Source: Nocardia transvalensis
GTDB lineage: Bacteria > Actinomycetota > Actinomycetes > Mycobacteriales > Mycobacteriaceae
Assembly (NCBI RefSeq): GCF_015477765.1
Contig: NZ_JADLQQ010000001.1
Coordinates: 496,001 to 560,000, forward strand
Direction: 5' to 3'
Length of the DNA: 64,000 bases
This document shows, one piece after another, positions 35,744 through 43,582 of this stretch. The notes beneath the pieces were generated by a model. It searched no databases. It had not been told where the DNA came from and worked only from the letters and a program-made list of their open reading frames with translations. The position numbers and the translations under genes were made by a program. The first letter of the stretch is position 1. Each line of letters opens with the position of its first letter.

Positions 35744-36577
35744 ATGGGAGCCCTTCTCGCACTGGCTTCGGCAATCTGTTACGGCCTTTCGGATTTCACC
35801 GGCGGGGTGTTGGCGCGGCGGGCATCGTTCATCGCCGTGGCGCTGCTCGGACAGGCCGGGGGCCTGCTGGCCGCCGTCGCGATCGCGCCCCTCGTGCCGA
35901 CCCGCGCGGTCGGGCTCGCGGACCTGGCGTGGGGCGCGCTGTCCGGGGTGGGCAGCGGCGTGGGCATGGTGTTTCTGTTCCGGGGTCTGGGCCGCGGGGC
36001 CATGAGTGTGGTCGTGCCGATCAGCGCGGTGGCGGGGGTGGCGCTGCCCGTGCTGGCCGGGGTGGCCCTGCTCGGCGAGCGACCCTCGGCGCTGGCCTGG
36101 CTGGGCATGCTGGCCGCTGTTCCCGCCCTGTGGCTGGTGTCGCGCACGCGTACCACGTCCACCTCGACGCCCGGCGCCGCGGCGGACGGGCTGATCGCGA
36201 GTTTCGGTATCGCGGTGCAGTACCTGGCTCTCGCGCAGGCCACACCCGCCGCGGGCGGCTGGCCGGTCGCCGCCGGGCGCGCCGCCGCGATTCTCACCAT
36301 CGTGCCGTGGGCCGCATCGGCCTCCGCCTCGCTGCGGCTGTGGTCGCGTACCACGCTCCCCGCCGCACTCGCCGGGGCCATCGCGGCGGTGGGGCTGCTG
36401 TGCTATCTCTCGGCCACCCAGCAGCAACTCGTGGTGATCGCGGTCGTGCTGTCGGCGCTGTATCCGGTGATCCCGGTGCTGCTCGGCGTCACCGTGCTCC
36501 GGGAGCGGGTGGCCAAGCCGCAGGCGGTGGGCCTGATCGCGGCGGCCGTGGCCGTCACCATGCTCGCTACGGGATGA
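35744..36577 (+). CDS. EamA/DMT-family transporter
   Basis: 277 residues with about ten transmembrane helices in two EamA halves (about 1-130 and 145-277). SDFTGGVLARRAS and LYPVIPVLLGVTVLRERV are typical positions in the family. ATG chosen because GGAGG precedes it by five bases; a GTG two codons earlier is the alternative. DMT proteins export or import amino acids, nucleosides and other metabolites; the substrate is unknown. Its end overlaps the convergent PNPOx-type gene by 11 bases. Confidence 0.87.
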   Translation: MGALLALASAICYGLSDFTGGVLARRASFIAVALLGQAGGLLAAVAIAPLVPTRAVGLADLAWGALSGVGSGVGMVFLFRGLGRGAMSVVVPISAVAGVALPVLAGVALLGERPSALAWLGMLAAVPALWLVSRTRTTSTSTPGAAADGLIASFGIAVQYLALAQATPAAGGWPVAAGRAAAILTIVPWAASASASLRLWSRTTLPAALAGAIAAVGLLCYLSATQQQLVVIAVVLSALYPVIPVLLGVTVLRERVAKPQAVGLIAAAVAVTMLATG

Positions 36578-37271
36578 CCCGCTCAGTGACCCCGCAACTC
36601 GCCTCGAGTCGCGCCTTCAGCGCCGCATTCTCCGCGCGCAGGGCCTCGATGGTTTCGGTGTATTGCTCGGCTCGGCGTGCCGCGTCGGCGCGTTCGAGGG
36701 CGAGCGCTTCGTCCAGGCGCTGCTTGTCGTAGCGCGGGTGGATGTGGCGGCTGCAGTTCCAGTCGTAGCCGTCCACGGTGATGAGAATCGACCGTTCGGC
36801 GCGGCTGCGGATGGTCGACGACCCGATCGCCAGTAGTCGCTCGAGCAGGTCCGGGTCGTCGTCGCGCTCGATCACCCGGGCCCGCCCGAACAGCTTCAGC
36901 CGTTGCCGCAGTGGGTAATCGACGAAGAACATCGCCACGCGCGGGTTGTGTTCCAGATTGCCCGTCGTCACGTACTGCTGATTGCCGGAGAAGTCGGCGA
37001 ACCCGATCGTGCTCGAATCCAGCACGTGGACAAAGCCTTTCGGCCCACCTCGATGCTGGATATAGGGCCATCCGCCCGGAGTCACGGTGGCGAGGAAGAA
37101 GAAGTCGGCCGCTCGGACGAATGCGCCGCGCCGGGTATCGAGCGGAGGATCCCGGTCGTCGGCAGTACGACCGGGTTCCAATTGTGCTCCGTAATTCACA
37201 TAACTACCCGCTCGCCGCTGCCGCTCGAGCGCGGCCGGGCCGAAGGCGATCTCCGGATACAGGTTGGGCAT
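36567..37271 (-). CDS. Pyridoxamine 5'-phosphate oxidase-like flavin or F420-type protein
   Basis: 234 residues. A split-barrel FMN-binding domain (about 45-190) shows FFFLATVTPGGWPYIQHRGGP, GFADFSGNQQYVTTGNLEHNPRV and AMFFVDYPLRQRLKLFGRARVI. The C-terminal 50 residues (LEREDAARRAEQYTE-like heptads to KARLEASCG) are a predicted coiled coil. In F420-making actinobacteria many such proteins bind F420, but the cofactor here cannot be told from sequence. ATG chosen with AGGTGCGAG just upstream. Confidence 0.82.
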   Translation of the reverse strand: MPNLYPEIAFGPAALERQRRAGSYVNYGAQLEPGRTADDRDPPLDTRRGAFVRAADFFFLATVTPGGWPYIQHRGGPKGFVHVLDSSTIGFADFSGNQQYVTTGNLEHNPRVAMFFVDYPLRQRLKLFGRARVIERDDDPDLLERLLAIGSSTIRSRAERSILITVDGYDWNCSRHIHPRYDKQRLDEALALERADAARRAEQYTETIEALRAENAALKARLEASCGVTERVIP

Positions 37272-37405
37272 CTCGCACCTATCTACGACGGTGTCCGGTG
37301 GGCGGCCGTTGCCCACTCTAAGGACACCGCACACAGGCGAGAAATTCCTTTCGTCTCGAATCTATGCACTGGCCGCATAGTTCCGGACGGCATCTGAAGT
37401 TATTT

Positions 37406-37543
37406 CGCCTGGACCGGATCGCCACCACCTTGCCCGGACCGGATCGCCACTACGTTGCCCGGGCCGGATCGCCACTACGTTGCCCGAGCCGGATCGCCAC
37501 TACGTTGCCTGGACCGGATCGCCGCTACTTTGCCTGGACCGGG
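37406..37543. repeat. 25-bp tandem repeat, 5.5 copies, spanning the phoA stop codon
   Basis: Five full units of the form TGCCCGGACCGGATCGCCAC plus TACGT, and a 13-base partial unit, follow each other with an exact 25-bp period. Units differ at two to four positions. The partial unit and most of unit 5 are the last codons of phoA, so the array appears to have grown from the 3' end of that gene. The period is not a multiple of three, and each unit carries the gene's TAG (CTA on this strand). Confidence 0.85.
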
Positions 37544-39009
37544 TGCTTTCCCCGGTCCAGGCCCATCGCATCGACCATCGTGAAGAACAGGTCGGTCTGG
37601 TCGGTGAGGCCGACGACGTTGGCGGCACGCGGGCCGTAGGCGGCGACGCGCAGCTGGCTGCCGGTGTGCTCCTGGGAGCCGCCCTCGTCGGCGGTGCCGT
37701 AGGAGATGGCCATCTCGGCGCCGTCCTTGGTGACCACCTTGCTGGTCAACGCCGCGGATTTGGTTTCCAGCGGGACGATCTGGCTGCTGTGCGCATGGTC
37801 GGCGGTCACGATGACCAGAGTGTTGCCGTCCCGCTCGGCGAATTCGAGCGCGGCCTGCACGGCGGCATCGAAGTCCACGGTTTCACCGATCTGACCGCAC
37901 GGATTGGCGGCATGGTCCTGCTTATCGATCGACGCGCCCTCGACCTGCAGGAAAAAGCCGTCCTTGCGATCCTTCAGCAGGTCGATCGCCTTGCGGGTCA
38001 TGCCCGCCAGATCCGGCATGGCGGCGGAATTGCGGGCGGGATTGTCCTTACAGGTCTGAGCGGGCCGGGTCAGGCCGTCGCGCACCGCCGTCTCACCGGT
38101 CCAGCGGACGGGCATATTGCCGGGGGCGAACAGGCCCAGCAGCGGCGCGTCCTGATCGGCCTTGGTAGCCCCGTCGAGTCCGGCCCGGTCGGAGACGATG
38201 GTGTACCCGCGGGCCTTCGCCTGCTCGCGCAGGGTCTTGCCCCGGTACTCACCCGCGGTCGCCTGCTGCTCGAAGCTCTTCGCCCCGCCGCCCAGGGTCA
38301 CATCGGCACGGGTCGCCAGCAGTTGTTCGCTGATCGAGCCGAGACCGCCGTTCTCCAGCGCATTGGTCGGGCACTTCGACGAGGTCTCCTCGGGCCCATA
38401 GCATTTGCGGTCGGTCACGTGCGCGGCTAGTACGGCCGGGGTGGCGTCCTGGATCTCCGAGGTGGTCACATTGCCCGTGGCCTTCCCGTTGGCCTTGGCG
38501 ATCTCGAGCAGGTTGGTCTGCGGCGCACCCGCGATATTCACACCGATCGCGCCGTTGTAGGTCTTGGTTCCGGTCGCCCACGCCGACCCGCTGGCCGCGG
38601 AATCGGTGACGTAGTCCGGCTTTCCGGTGTTCTTGTCCAGCGAGTAGTGGGTGTAGGCCCCGGTCAGCGGCAGCGCGTCGATTCCCTTGAAATAGCCGCC
38701 CGCACCCTCGGCCACATTGCGGGCCACGGTGATCTCCGAATCACCCATCCCGTCGCCGATCAGCAGGATCACATTCTTCGCCTGCCGCGAGTTGATCGAA
38801 TCCCGCAGGGCCGCACTGCGATCGCCGGTGGCGCGGCGGGCGCCGCCGTTGTCGCTCAGCGTGCCGTGCGCACCGGGCGTGATCAACTGCCCGTTCGACT
38901 GCTCTCCCGAATCGGACCCGCACGCGGCGAGCAAACCGATCAGCAGCGCGGCGGCCCCTGAGACGACCCCTACCCGAACACCCGGAGATCCGGACGAGAC
39001 GAACGGCAT
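37525..39009 (-). CDS. phoA: Alkaline phosphatase (PhoA type), lipoprotein
   Basis: 494 residues. A lipoprotein signal ends LIGLLAAC (C30). The alkaline phosphatase fold is shown by [11 protein letters not shown] (metal Asp86), the nucleophile in [15 protein letters not shown] (S137), the metal site [12 protein letters not shown], and TADHAHSSQ. It releases phosphate from organic phosphates outside the cell and would be expected to respond to phosphate starvation, though no Pho box was identified. The coding end lies inside the 25-bp repeat array. A large open frame extends upstream but starts in the wrong context; ATG before the signal was chosen. Confidence 0.95.
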   Translation of the reverse strand: MPFVSSGSPGVRVGVVSGAAALLIGLLAACGSDSGEQSNGQLITPGAHGTLSDNGGARRATGDRSAALRDSINSRQAKNVILLIGDGMGDSEITVARNVAEGAGGYFKGIDALPLTGAYTHYSLDKNTGKPDYVTDSAASGSAWATGTKTYNGAIGVNIAGAPQTNLLEIAKANGKATGNVTTSEIQDATPAVLAAHVTDRKCYGPEETSSKCPTNALENGGLGSISEQLLATRADVTLGGGAKSFEQQATAGEYRGKTLREQAKARGYTIVSDRAGLDGATKADQDAPLLGLFAPGNMPVRWTGETAVRDGLTRPAQTCKDNPARNSAAMPDLAGMTRKAIDLLKDRKDGFFLQVEGASIDKQDHAANPCGQIGETVDFDAAVQAALEFAERDGNTLVIVTADHAHSSQIVPLETKSAALTSKVVTKDGAEMAISYGTADEGGSQEHTGSQLRVAAYGPRAANVVGLTDQTDLFFTMVDAMGLDRGKHPVQAK

Positions 39010-39112
39010 TCGACACCCACTCTTCGCGAACGACAACAACTCGAGCGGATCGTGCCCGGCACGGCTGAACCGCGAGCAACACTGCGGTGAAATGGGGATG
39101 AAAGCGACAAAT

Positions 39113-39865
39113 TCACTGCACCCGCCCATCGGTCTGCAGCGCGGCCCAGACGACCTTTCCGATCGGCCACTGCGGCGCACACCCCCACGACCGGGCGATG
39201 CGGGCCACGACATGCAATCCGTGCAGCCACGCGGCGGCGCCCACCGACTCGCGCAGCATGGCCTCGCGGGGGTCCTCGTCGGCCACCGCGACGGTGAGCA
39301 GATTGTGCCGAAGTTCCAGGCGCAGCTGGATTTCGCGGTCCGCCGTGTGGGCGAGGGCGTTCTCGACGAGTTCCGTGACGACCAGCTGCGCATCGGCGCA
39401 CACCTCCGGCACGCCCCAGCGCAGGCACACCTCCTCGACGACGCGCCGTGCCCGCTGGGCGCAGTCACCGGAGAGAACCAGCGGCAGGCGGGCACGCCAC
39501 CGCGGCGCGGGCTCGTCGACCCCATCCAGCGCCTCGCCTACGGAGGCGTGGACCGCGACGAAGCGGTCGATCGCGGTGTGCGCCAACCGCCGTCGCAGGT
39601 CGTCGTCCTCTGCTACCACCACGATCGGGACGCCCGGCCACTCGCCCACCCGCATCCACGCCGTGGCGAAGACGGTCAGCAGCGGATCCGACCGCACTCG
39701 GAGCTCGTCCACGACCACGATGACCGCCCGCGGCTGTTCCATCGCGAACTTCACCAGATCATCGCCCAATCGGCGATAGGTCATGGGATCGAGCTCGCCG
39801 CGCGGCCGGACCACCGAACAACCTTCCAGCCTGTACACAGACCAGCAGATCCCGTGCTCCACCAT
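39113..39865 (-). CDS. STAS domain-anti-sigma ATPase (HATPase) fusion
   Basis: 250 residues. The first 110 form a STAS-like domain ([34 protein letters not shown]); in anti-sigma antagonists the phosphorylated Ser lies in this position, here followed by DPL. Residues 125-245 form an RsbW-type HATPase (N box [14 protein letters not shown] and a degenerate G box [11 protein letters not shown]). Antagonist-like and kinase-like modules in one chain suggest a self-contained partner-switching regulator; the sigma factor is not in the window. It lies 103 bp upstream of phoA on the same strand. Confidence 0.82.
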   Translation of the reverse strand: MVEHGICWSVYRLEGCSVVRPRGELDPMTYRRLGDDLVKFAMEQPRAVIVVVDELRVRSDPLLTVFATAWMRVGEWPGVPIVVVAEDDDLRRRLAHTAIDRFVAVHASVGEALDGVDEPAPRWRARLPLVLSGDCAQRARRVVEEVCLRWGVPEVCADAQLVVTELVENALAHTADREIQLRLELRHNLLTVAVADEDPREAMLRESVGAAAWLHGLHVVARIARSWGCAPQWPIGKVVWAALQTDGRVQ

Positions 39866-40268
39866 GGCACTCGCTCATCCCACCGATAGCGGCCGGCCAC
39901 CGCGTCGTCCCGAGCACCACAATCCGATCCGGCGGCCGTACCCTCCAGTCCTGTCCGCGCTATGGCACTACCCCCAGCCGCTCGCTTCGAACAAAGTGTC
40001 GCGAAATGCCCCTTTCCTGGCGGAAAGCACGCCAGGAAATGAGTGGTGGCGCAGCCAGGAAGTGAGTGGTGGGCGCAGCCAAGAAGTGAGTGGTGGGCGC
40101 AGCCGGGGAATGAGCGGTGGGCGCAGCCGGGGAATGAGCGGTGGGCGCGGCCGGGAGACGAATAGGGGGCGCCGGGATGGGGAATGGACGTAAACGGCAC
40201 ACTAGACAATTTGCACAGCTGGGCGAACGTTTGTTGTCGGATCGGTCGGTCAGTGCTTGCATCGAGGT
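39866..40268. other. 403-bp divergent intergenic region with minisatellite
   Basis: Contains the promoters of the STAS-ATPase gene and phhA and a 24-bp tandem array. Two long frames cross it, both made of octapeptide repeats because the period is divisible by three; neither has a ribosome site or normal codon use, so I treat the region as non-coding. Confidence 0.6.
40031..40152. repeat. 24-bp tandem repeat, about five copies, upstream of phhA
   Basis: Units of GTGGGCGCAGCCGGGGAATG plus AGCG, or variants with AGGAAGTGAGTG, repeat with a 24-bp period; the GCGCAGCC core starts at 40049, 40073, 40097, 40121 and 40145. A degenerate, one-base-shorter unit precedes them. The array ends about 115 bp before the phhA start. 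It is not a CRISPR, as there are no unique spacers. Confidence 0.85.
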
Positions 40269-41159
40269 ATGTTCAATGAAGCTCAGCTGTACTCGCCGGT
40301 GACCAAGGGGACCGACGGTGATGTGACGGTGCATCTGAGCGACGAGCACCCCGGTGTGCACGACCCGGAGTATCGGGCCCGCCGCAACGCCATCGCCGCC
40401 ATGGCGCTGTCGTATCGCCCCGGCGAGCCGTTACCGCAGGTCGACTACACCGACGAAGAACAGAATGTCTGGCGGATCGTCTCCGCCGAATTGGCCCGCA
40501 AGCACCGCAAATACGCCTCCGCGGAGGTGCTGGCCGGGGAGCAGCGGCTAGGGTTGCCCGCCGACCACATCCCGCAATTGGACGAGGTCACGGCAAAGCT
40601 GGTGCCGCTCAGCGGATTCCGCTACGTACCGGCGGCCGGTCTGGTGCCGCTGCGGCAGTTCTTCGGCTCGTTCGCCGACCGGGTCTTCCACTCCACCCAG
40701 TACATTCGCCATCATTCGGCGCCGCTGTACACCCCCGAACCGGATGCCATCCACGAAATCATCGGCCACGCCAACCAGTTGGCCAGCCCGCGCTTCGCCG
40801 CGATCTACGCCGAGGTGGGCGCGGCGGTGGCTCGGCTGGAAACCGATGCGGCACTGAAGTTCCTGGCCGACGTGTTCTGGTTCTCCATGGAGTTCGGGGT
40901 GGTTCGCGAGCAGGGCGAGGTGCGCTGCTACGGCGCGGGTCTGCTGTCGTCCTACGGCGAGATCGAGGAGTTCCGGAGTGCGGAGTTGCGGCCGCTGAAC
41001 ATCCACGAGATGGGCACGGCGGTCTACGACATCACCCACTACCAGCCCGTGTTGTACTGCGCCGACTCGATTTCCGAGATCGAGGACGTGGTGGGCGGCT
41101 TCTTCTCGACAATGACCGACGACGTCGTCGCCCGCGAACTGGCTCACCGGTCGGCGTAA
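40269..41159 (+). CDS. phhA: Phenylalanine 4-monooxygenase
   Basis: 296 residues of the bacterial aromatic amino acid hydroxylase family. The iron site is HEIIGHANQL (H162, H167) with the third ligand Glu in IYAEVGAA (E182). It uses tetrahydropterin and O2 to turn phenylalanine into tyrosine. The oxidised pterin would be handled by phhB at 25.3 kb. ATG chosen with CGAGGT upstream; a TTG four codons earlier is possible. A tandem array and hairpin follow the stop. Confidence 0.95.
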   Translation: MFNEAQLYSPVTKGTDGDVTVHLSDEHPGVHDPEYRARRNAIAAMALSYRPGEPLPQVDYTDEEQNVWRIVSAELARKHRKYASAEVLAGEQRLGLPADHIPQLDEVTAKLVPLSGFRYVPAAGLVPLRQFFGSFADRVFHSTQYIRHHSAPLYTPEPDAIHEIIGHANQLASPRFAAIYAEVGAAVARLETDAALKFLADVFWFSMEFGVVREQGEVRCYGAGLLSSYGEIEEFRSAELRPLNIHEMGTAVYDITHYQPVLYCADSISEIEDVVGGFFSTMTDDVVARELAHRSA

Positions 41160-41239
41160 TCCGTCATCGCCTCTAGGCCCCGCCCGATCCGTCATCGCCT
41201 CTAGGCCCCGCCGGATCCGTCATCGCCTGTAGGTCCCGG
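41160..41239. repeat. 28-bp tandem repeat after phhA
   Basis: Almost three units of TCCGTCATCGCCTCTAGGCC plus CCGCCCGA, period 28 bp, starting one base after the phhA stop. The third, diverged unit runs into the hairpin that ends tetR, so array and terminator share sequence (CTGTAGGTCCCGG against CTCTAGGCCCCG). Confidence 0.8.
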
Positions 41240-41263
41240 CATGCTTTTGGCCGGGACCTACAG
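41227..41263. terminator. Bidirectional terminator-like hairpin between phhA and tetR
   Basis: CTGTAGGTCCCGGC pairs perfectly with GCCGGGACCTACAG (14 bp) around a nine-base loop containing TTTT. It lies between convergent phhA and tetR and overlaps the tetR stop codon. There is no U-run after the stem. Confidence 0.6.
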
Positions 41264-41878
41264 GGGCATCCCCGCCTCGAGGAATTCGCAGACCCGGACC
41301 AGCCTGTCGAGGTCGAATTCGCCGTCCTCGAAGGCCGCATGCAGACCGCCGACCAGCGCTCCGGAGAACGCTCTGATTTCCAGATCATCGGGCGAACGCC
41401 CCGCGCGGCGAGCGATCATGTCCGCAAGCATCGCAACATTGCGCTCGGTCTCCTGGCCGAGCGCTCCCCGCAGTTCGGGTTCGCCGAAGATCAATTTCAC
41501 CCGCTGGCGCTCGAATTCGAGTTCCTCCTCGTCGATCGCGGCGAGGGTATCCAGGACGGCCTGCCGGAAGGCGGCCATGGGTGTCAGGTCGCGAGGCTGT
41601 GCTTCGAGGGCCCGCATCAGGACGGGATCCAGATCGTCGGTGAGGACGAGCCGTTCCTTGGACGGGAAGTACCGGAAGAAGGTGCTGGGCGATACGTCGG
41701 CCGCCTCGGCGATCTGTTCGATCGTGGTGTCGGCATAACCCTGCTCGCGAAACAGGCGGAAGGCCTCCGTCCGGATCGTGCGGCGGGTCCTCTCCTTCTT
41801 CCGCTCGCGCAGGCCCATCCGGGGCGTCGCGGCTCCCGGATGGACCCTGGCTGGCGGTGCCTTCGAATCAGCCGACAT
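41258..41878 (-). CDS. TetR-family regulator of the adjacent MFS exporter
   Basis: 206 residues. The helix-turn-helix is GYADTTIEQIAEAADVSPSTFFRYFPSKERLV, standard for TetR; the C-terminal ligand domain is of the AcrR-C type. The ATG lies 11 bases inside the end of the MFS gene, so exporter and regulator are cotranscribed with the exporter first. It probably represses the operon and responds to the exported drug; the operator would be in the divergent region near 43.45 kb. Confidence 0.9.
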   Translation of the reverse strand: MSADSKAPPARVHPGAATPRMGLRERKKERTRRTIRTEAFRLFREQGYADTTIEQIAEAADVSPSTFFRYFPSKERLVLTDDLDPVLMRALEAQPRDLTPMAAFRQAVLDTLAAIDEEELEFERQRVKLIFGEPELRGALGQETERNVAMLADMIARRAGRSPDDLEIRAFSGALVGGLHAAFEDGEFDLDRLVRVCEFLEAGMPL

Positions 41879-43418
41879 GCACCGATTGTCCCCTACCGAT
41901 CTCGGCCCCGGCGTCGGACACCGAACCGCGGGTGAAGATCGCCGAGAGCACGGCGGCCACCGCACAGATCCCCGCGCACACCCACAGCATCGCGCCCATG
42001 CCACCGACGAAGGCCGACTGGACCTGACCGAGCATCTGCGGGTCACCCAGTGTGCGGGCGACCTCGACTCCGGCGTTGACACCGTCGGAGACCGGCTCGT
42101 GGTCGTAACCTCCCAACTCCGACCGGTACTGCGCAGACAGCACGGTACCCAGTACCGCGACACCGACGGTACCGCCCGCCTGCCGAAGAGCCGTCAGCAG
42201 CGCCGACCCCGACCCCGCCCGCTCCGGGGTCAGTTCACCCATCGCCATGCCCATTGCCGACGGCGCGACGAAACCCATGCCGACACCCAGCACGGTGATC
42301 CACGTCGCGATGTAGCCGTAGCCGCTGTCCACGTCAGCCAGCGCCCCCATCGTCAGACCGGCGGCCAGCAGCGCGAAGCCGGCGGTGAGTACGACTCGCA
42401 GTCCCAGCTTCGGCAGCAGCTTGTCCACGATCCGGGCTCCCACGAAGAGCCCACCCATCAATGGCAGCAGTCGCAGCCCACTGCCGAGCGAATCCGCGCC
42501 CAACACTGCCTGGAAATACTGCGGCACCGTGAAGAACAACCCGAACATCGCGAACTGGACCATCACGGAATATCCGGTACCCCAACGGAATCCGCTGGTG
42601 GTGAACAGGGCGAAGTCCACCAGTGGATGGGCAACGCGGCGCTGCCACCACCCGAACACGGCCAGCAGCGCGATTCCGGCGACGACCGTGACCCAGGCGA
42701 TGCCGTCACCCCAGCCCTGTTCGCCCAGGCGGATGAAGCCGTAGGTGAACCCGAGCATGCCACCGGCCGAGAGCAATACACCGAGAACGTCGATACGAAA
42801 GGCGTTGTCGCCGCGAGATTCCGGAATCAGCGCGGCCACCGCGAGCAGACCGACGATCGCCAGCGGCACGTTGATCAGGAACACCGATCCCCACCAGAAG
42901 TGTTGCAGCAGCAAGCCTCCCACGATCGGGCCCAACGGCATGCCCAGCATCACCGCGGCGACCCAGATCGTCAGTGCGCGTTGCCGTTCCACCCGATCGG
43001 GAAACATGACCGGCAGCACCGACATCGACAGCGGCATCATCGCCGCGGCGGCGACACCCAGGACCGCCCGGGCGGCGATGAGCTGTCCCGACGAGGTCGC
43101 CAACGCACACCCCACCGATGCGGCACCGAACAGCACCATCGCGGCGAGCAGGAACTTCTTGCGGCCGTAGCGGTCACCGAGCGCGCCCGAGGGCAGCATC
43201 AGACCGGCCAGGGCCAACGTATACGCGGTCGTGAACCATTGCAGCGCCGCGGTATTCGCCTGCAGGTCGACCGCCATCGTAGGCAGGGCAACCACCAGAA
43301 CGGTGGTGTCCAGGCCGACGGTCAGCATGGTGATCGCCAGCGCGCCGAGTGCCAGCCACCGCGCCTTCCCCGCCCCCTCGTCGTTCTTCCGCGCCACCGC
43401 GGCCTCGTTCCCGGTCAT
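41868..43418 (-). CDS. DHA2-family drug:proton antiporter (EmrB/QacA type)
   Basis: 516 residues with 14 predicted helices. Motif A GALGDRYGRKK follows helix 2, motif D1-type VGLDTTVLVVALPTM is in helix 1 and motif C is AAAMMPLSMSVLP. The start ATG has AAAGGAAG upstream. It exports hydrophobic drugs in exchange for protons. The cotranscribed tetR gene overlaps its end, typical of inducible efflux systems. Confidence 0.92.
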   Translation of the reverse strand: MTGNEAAVARKNDEGAGKARWLALGALAITMLTVGLDTTVLVVALPTMAVDLQANTAALQWFTTAYTLALAGLMLPSGALGDRYGRKKFLLAAMVLFGAASVGCALATSSGQLIAARAVLGVAAAAMMPLSMSVLPVMFPDRVERQRALTIWVAAVMLGMPLGPIVGGLLLQHFWWGSVFLINVPLAIVGLLAVAALIPESRGDNAFRIDVLGVLLSAGGMLGFTYGFIRLGEQGWGDGIAWVTVVAGIALLAVFGWWQRRVAHPLVDFALFTTSGFRWGTGYSVMVQFAMFGLFFTVPQYFQAVLGADSLGSGLRLLPLMGGLFVGARIVDKLLPKLGLRVVLTAGFALLAAGLTMGALADVDSGYGYIATWITVLGVGMGFVAPSAMGMAMGELTPERAGSGSALLTALRQAGGTVGVAVLGTVLSAQYRSELGGYDHEPVSDGVNAGVEVARTLGDPQMLGQVQSAFVGGMGAMLWVCAGICAVAAVLSAIFTRGSVSDAGAEIGRGQSVHVG

Positions 43419-43480
43419 GGCGACTTCCTTTCCTACGACTGCGCCCCCGTGGCCTGCCAGGCACATCCATTTGATTGGTT

Positions 43481-43497
43481 CTACTTTTTGATAGTAG
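43481..43497. promoter_or_regulatory. Candidate operator of the MFS-tetR operon
   Basis: An AT-rich dyad, CTAC-N9-GTAG, lies in TTCTACTTTTTGATAGTAGC about 63 bp upstream of the exporter start, the most AT-rich stretch of the divergent region. Position fits an overlap of operator and promoter; arms are short, so the call is tentative. Confidence 0.35.
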
Positions 43498-43582
43498 CCA
43501 TCATTTTAGAGTCACTGCAATACCTGTCCGCGGGTCGTGCTCACCTCGGCATCGGGCCCGTGTCCGCTTAAGCTCCAAAGCG

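Noticed and set aside
37406..37543. Possible CRISPR array
   Set aside because: Units are contiguous with no unique spacers, and part of the array is coding sequence of phoA. No cas genes are near. The 24-bp and 28-bp arrays were rejected for the same reason.
39781..40209. A 142-codon minus-strand frame coding an octapeptide repeat
   Set aside because: The repeat is a by-product of the 24-bp minisatellite. The frame overlaps the STAS-ATPase start and has no ribosome site. The matching plus-strand frame is repetitive for the same reason.
41778..43571. A 597-codon plus-strand frame
   Set aside because: Antisense to the DHA2 exporter, with His/Gln/Arg-rich low-complexity translation.
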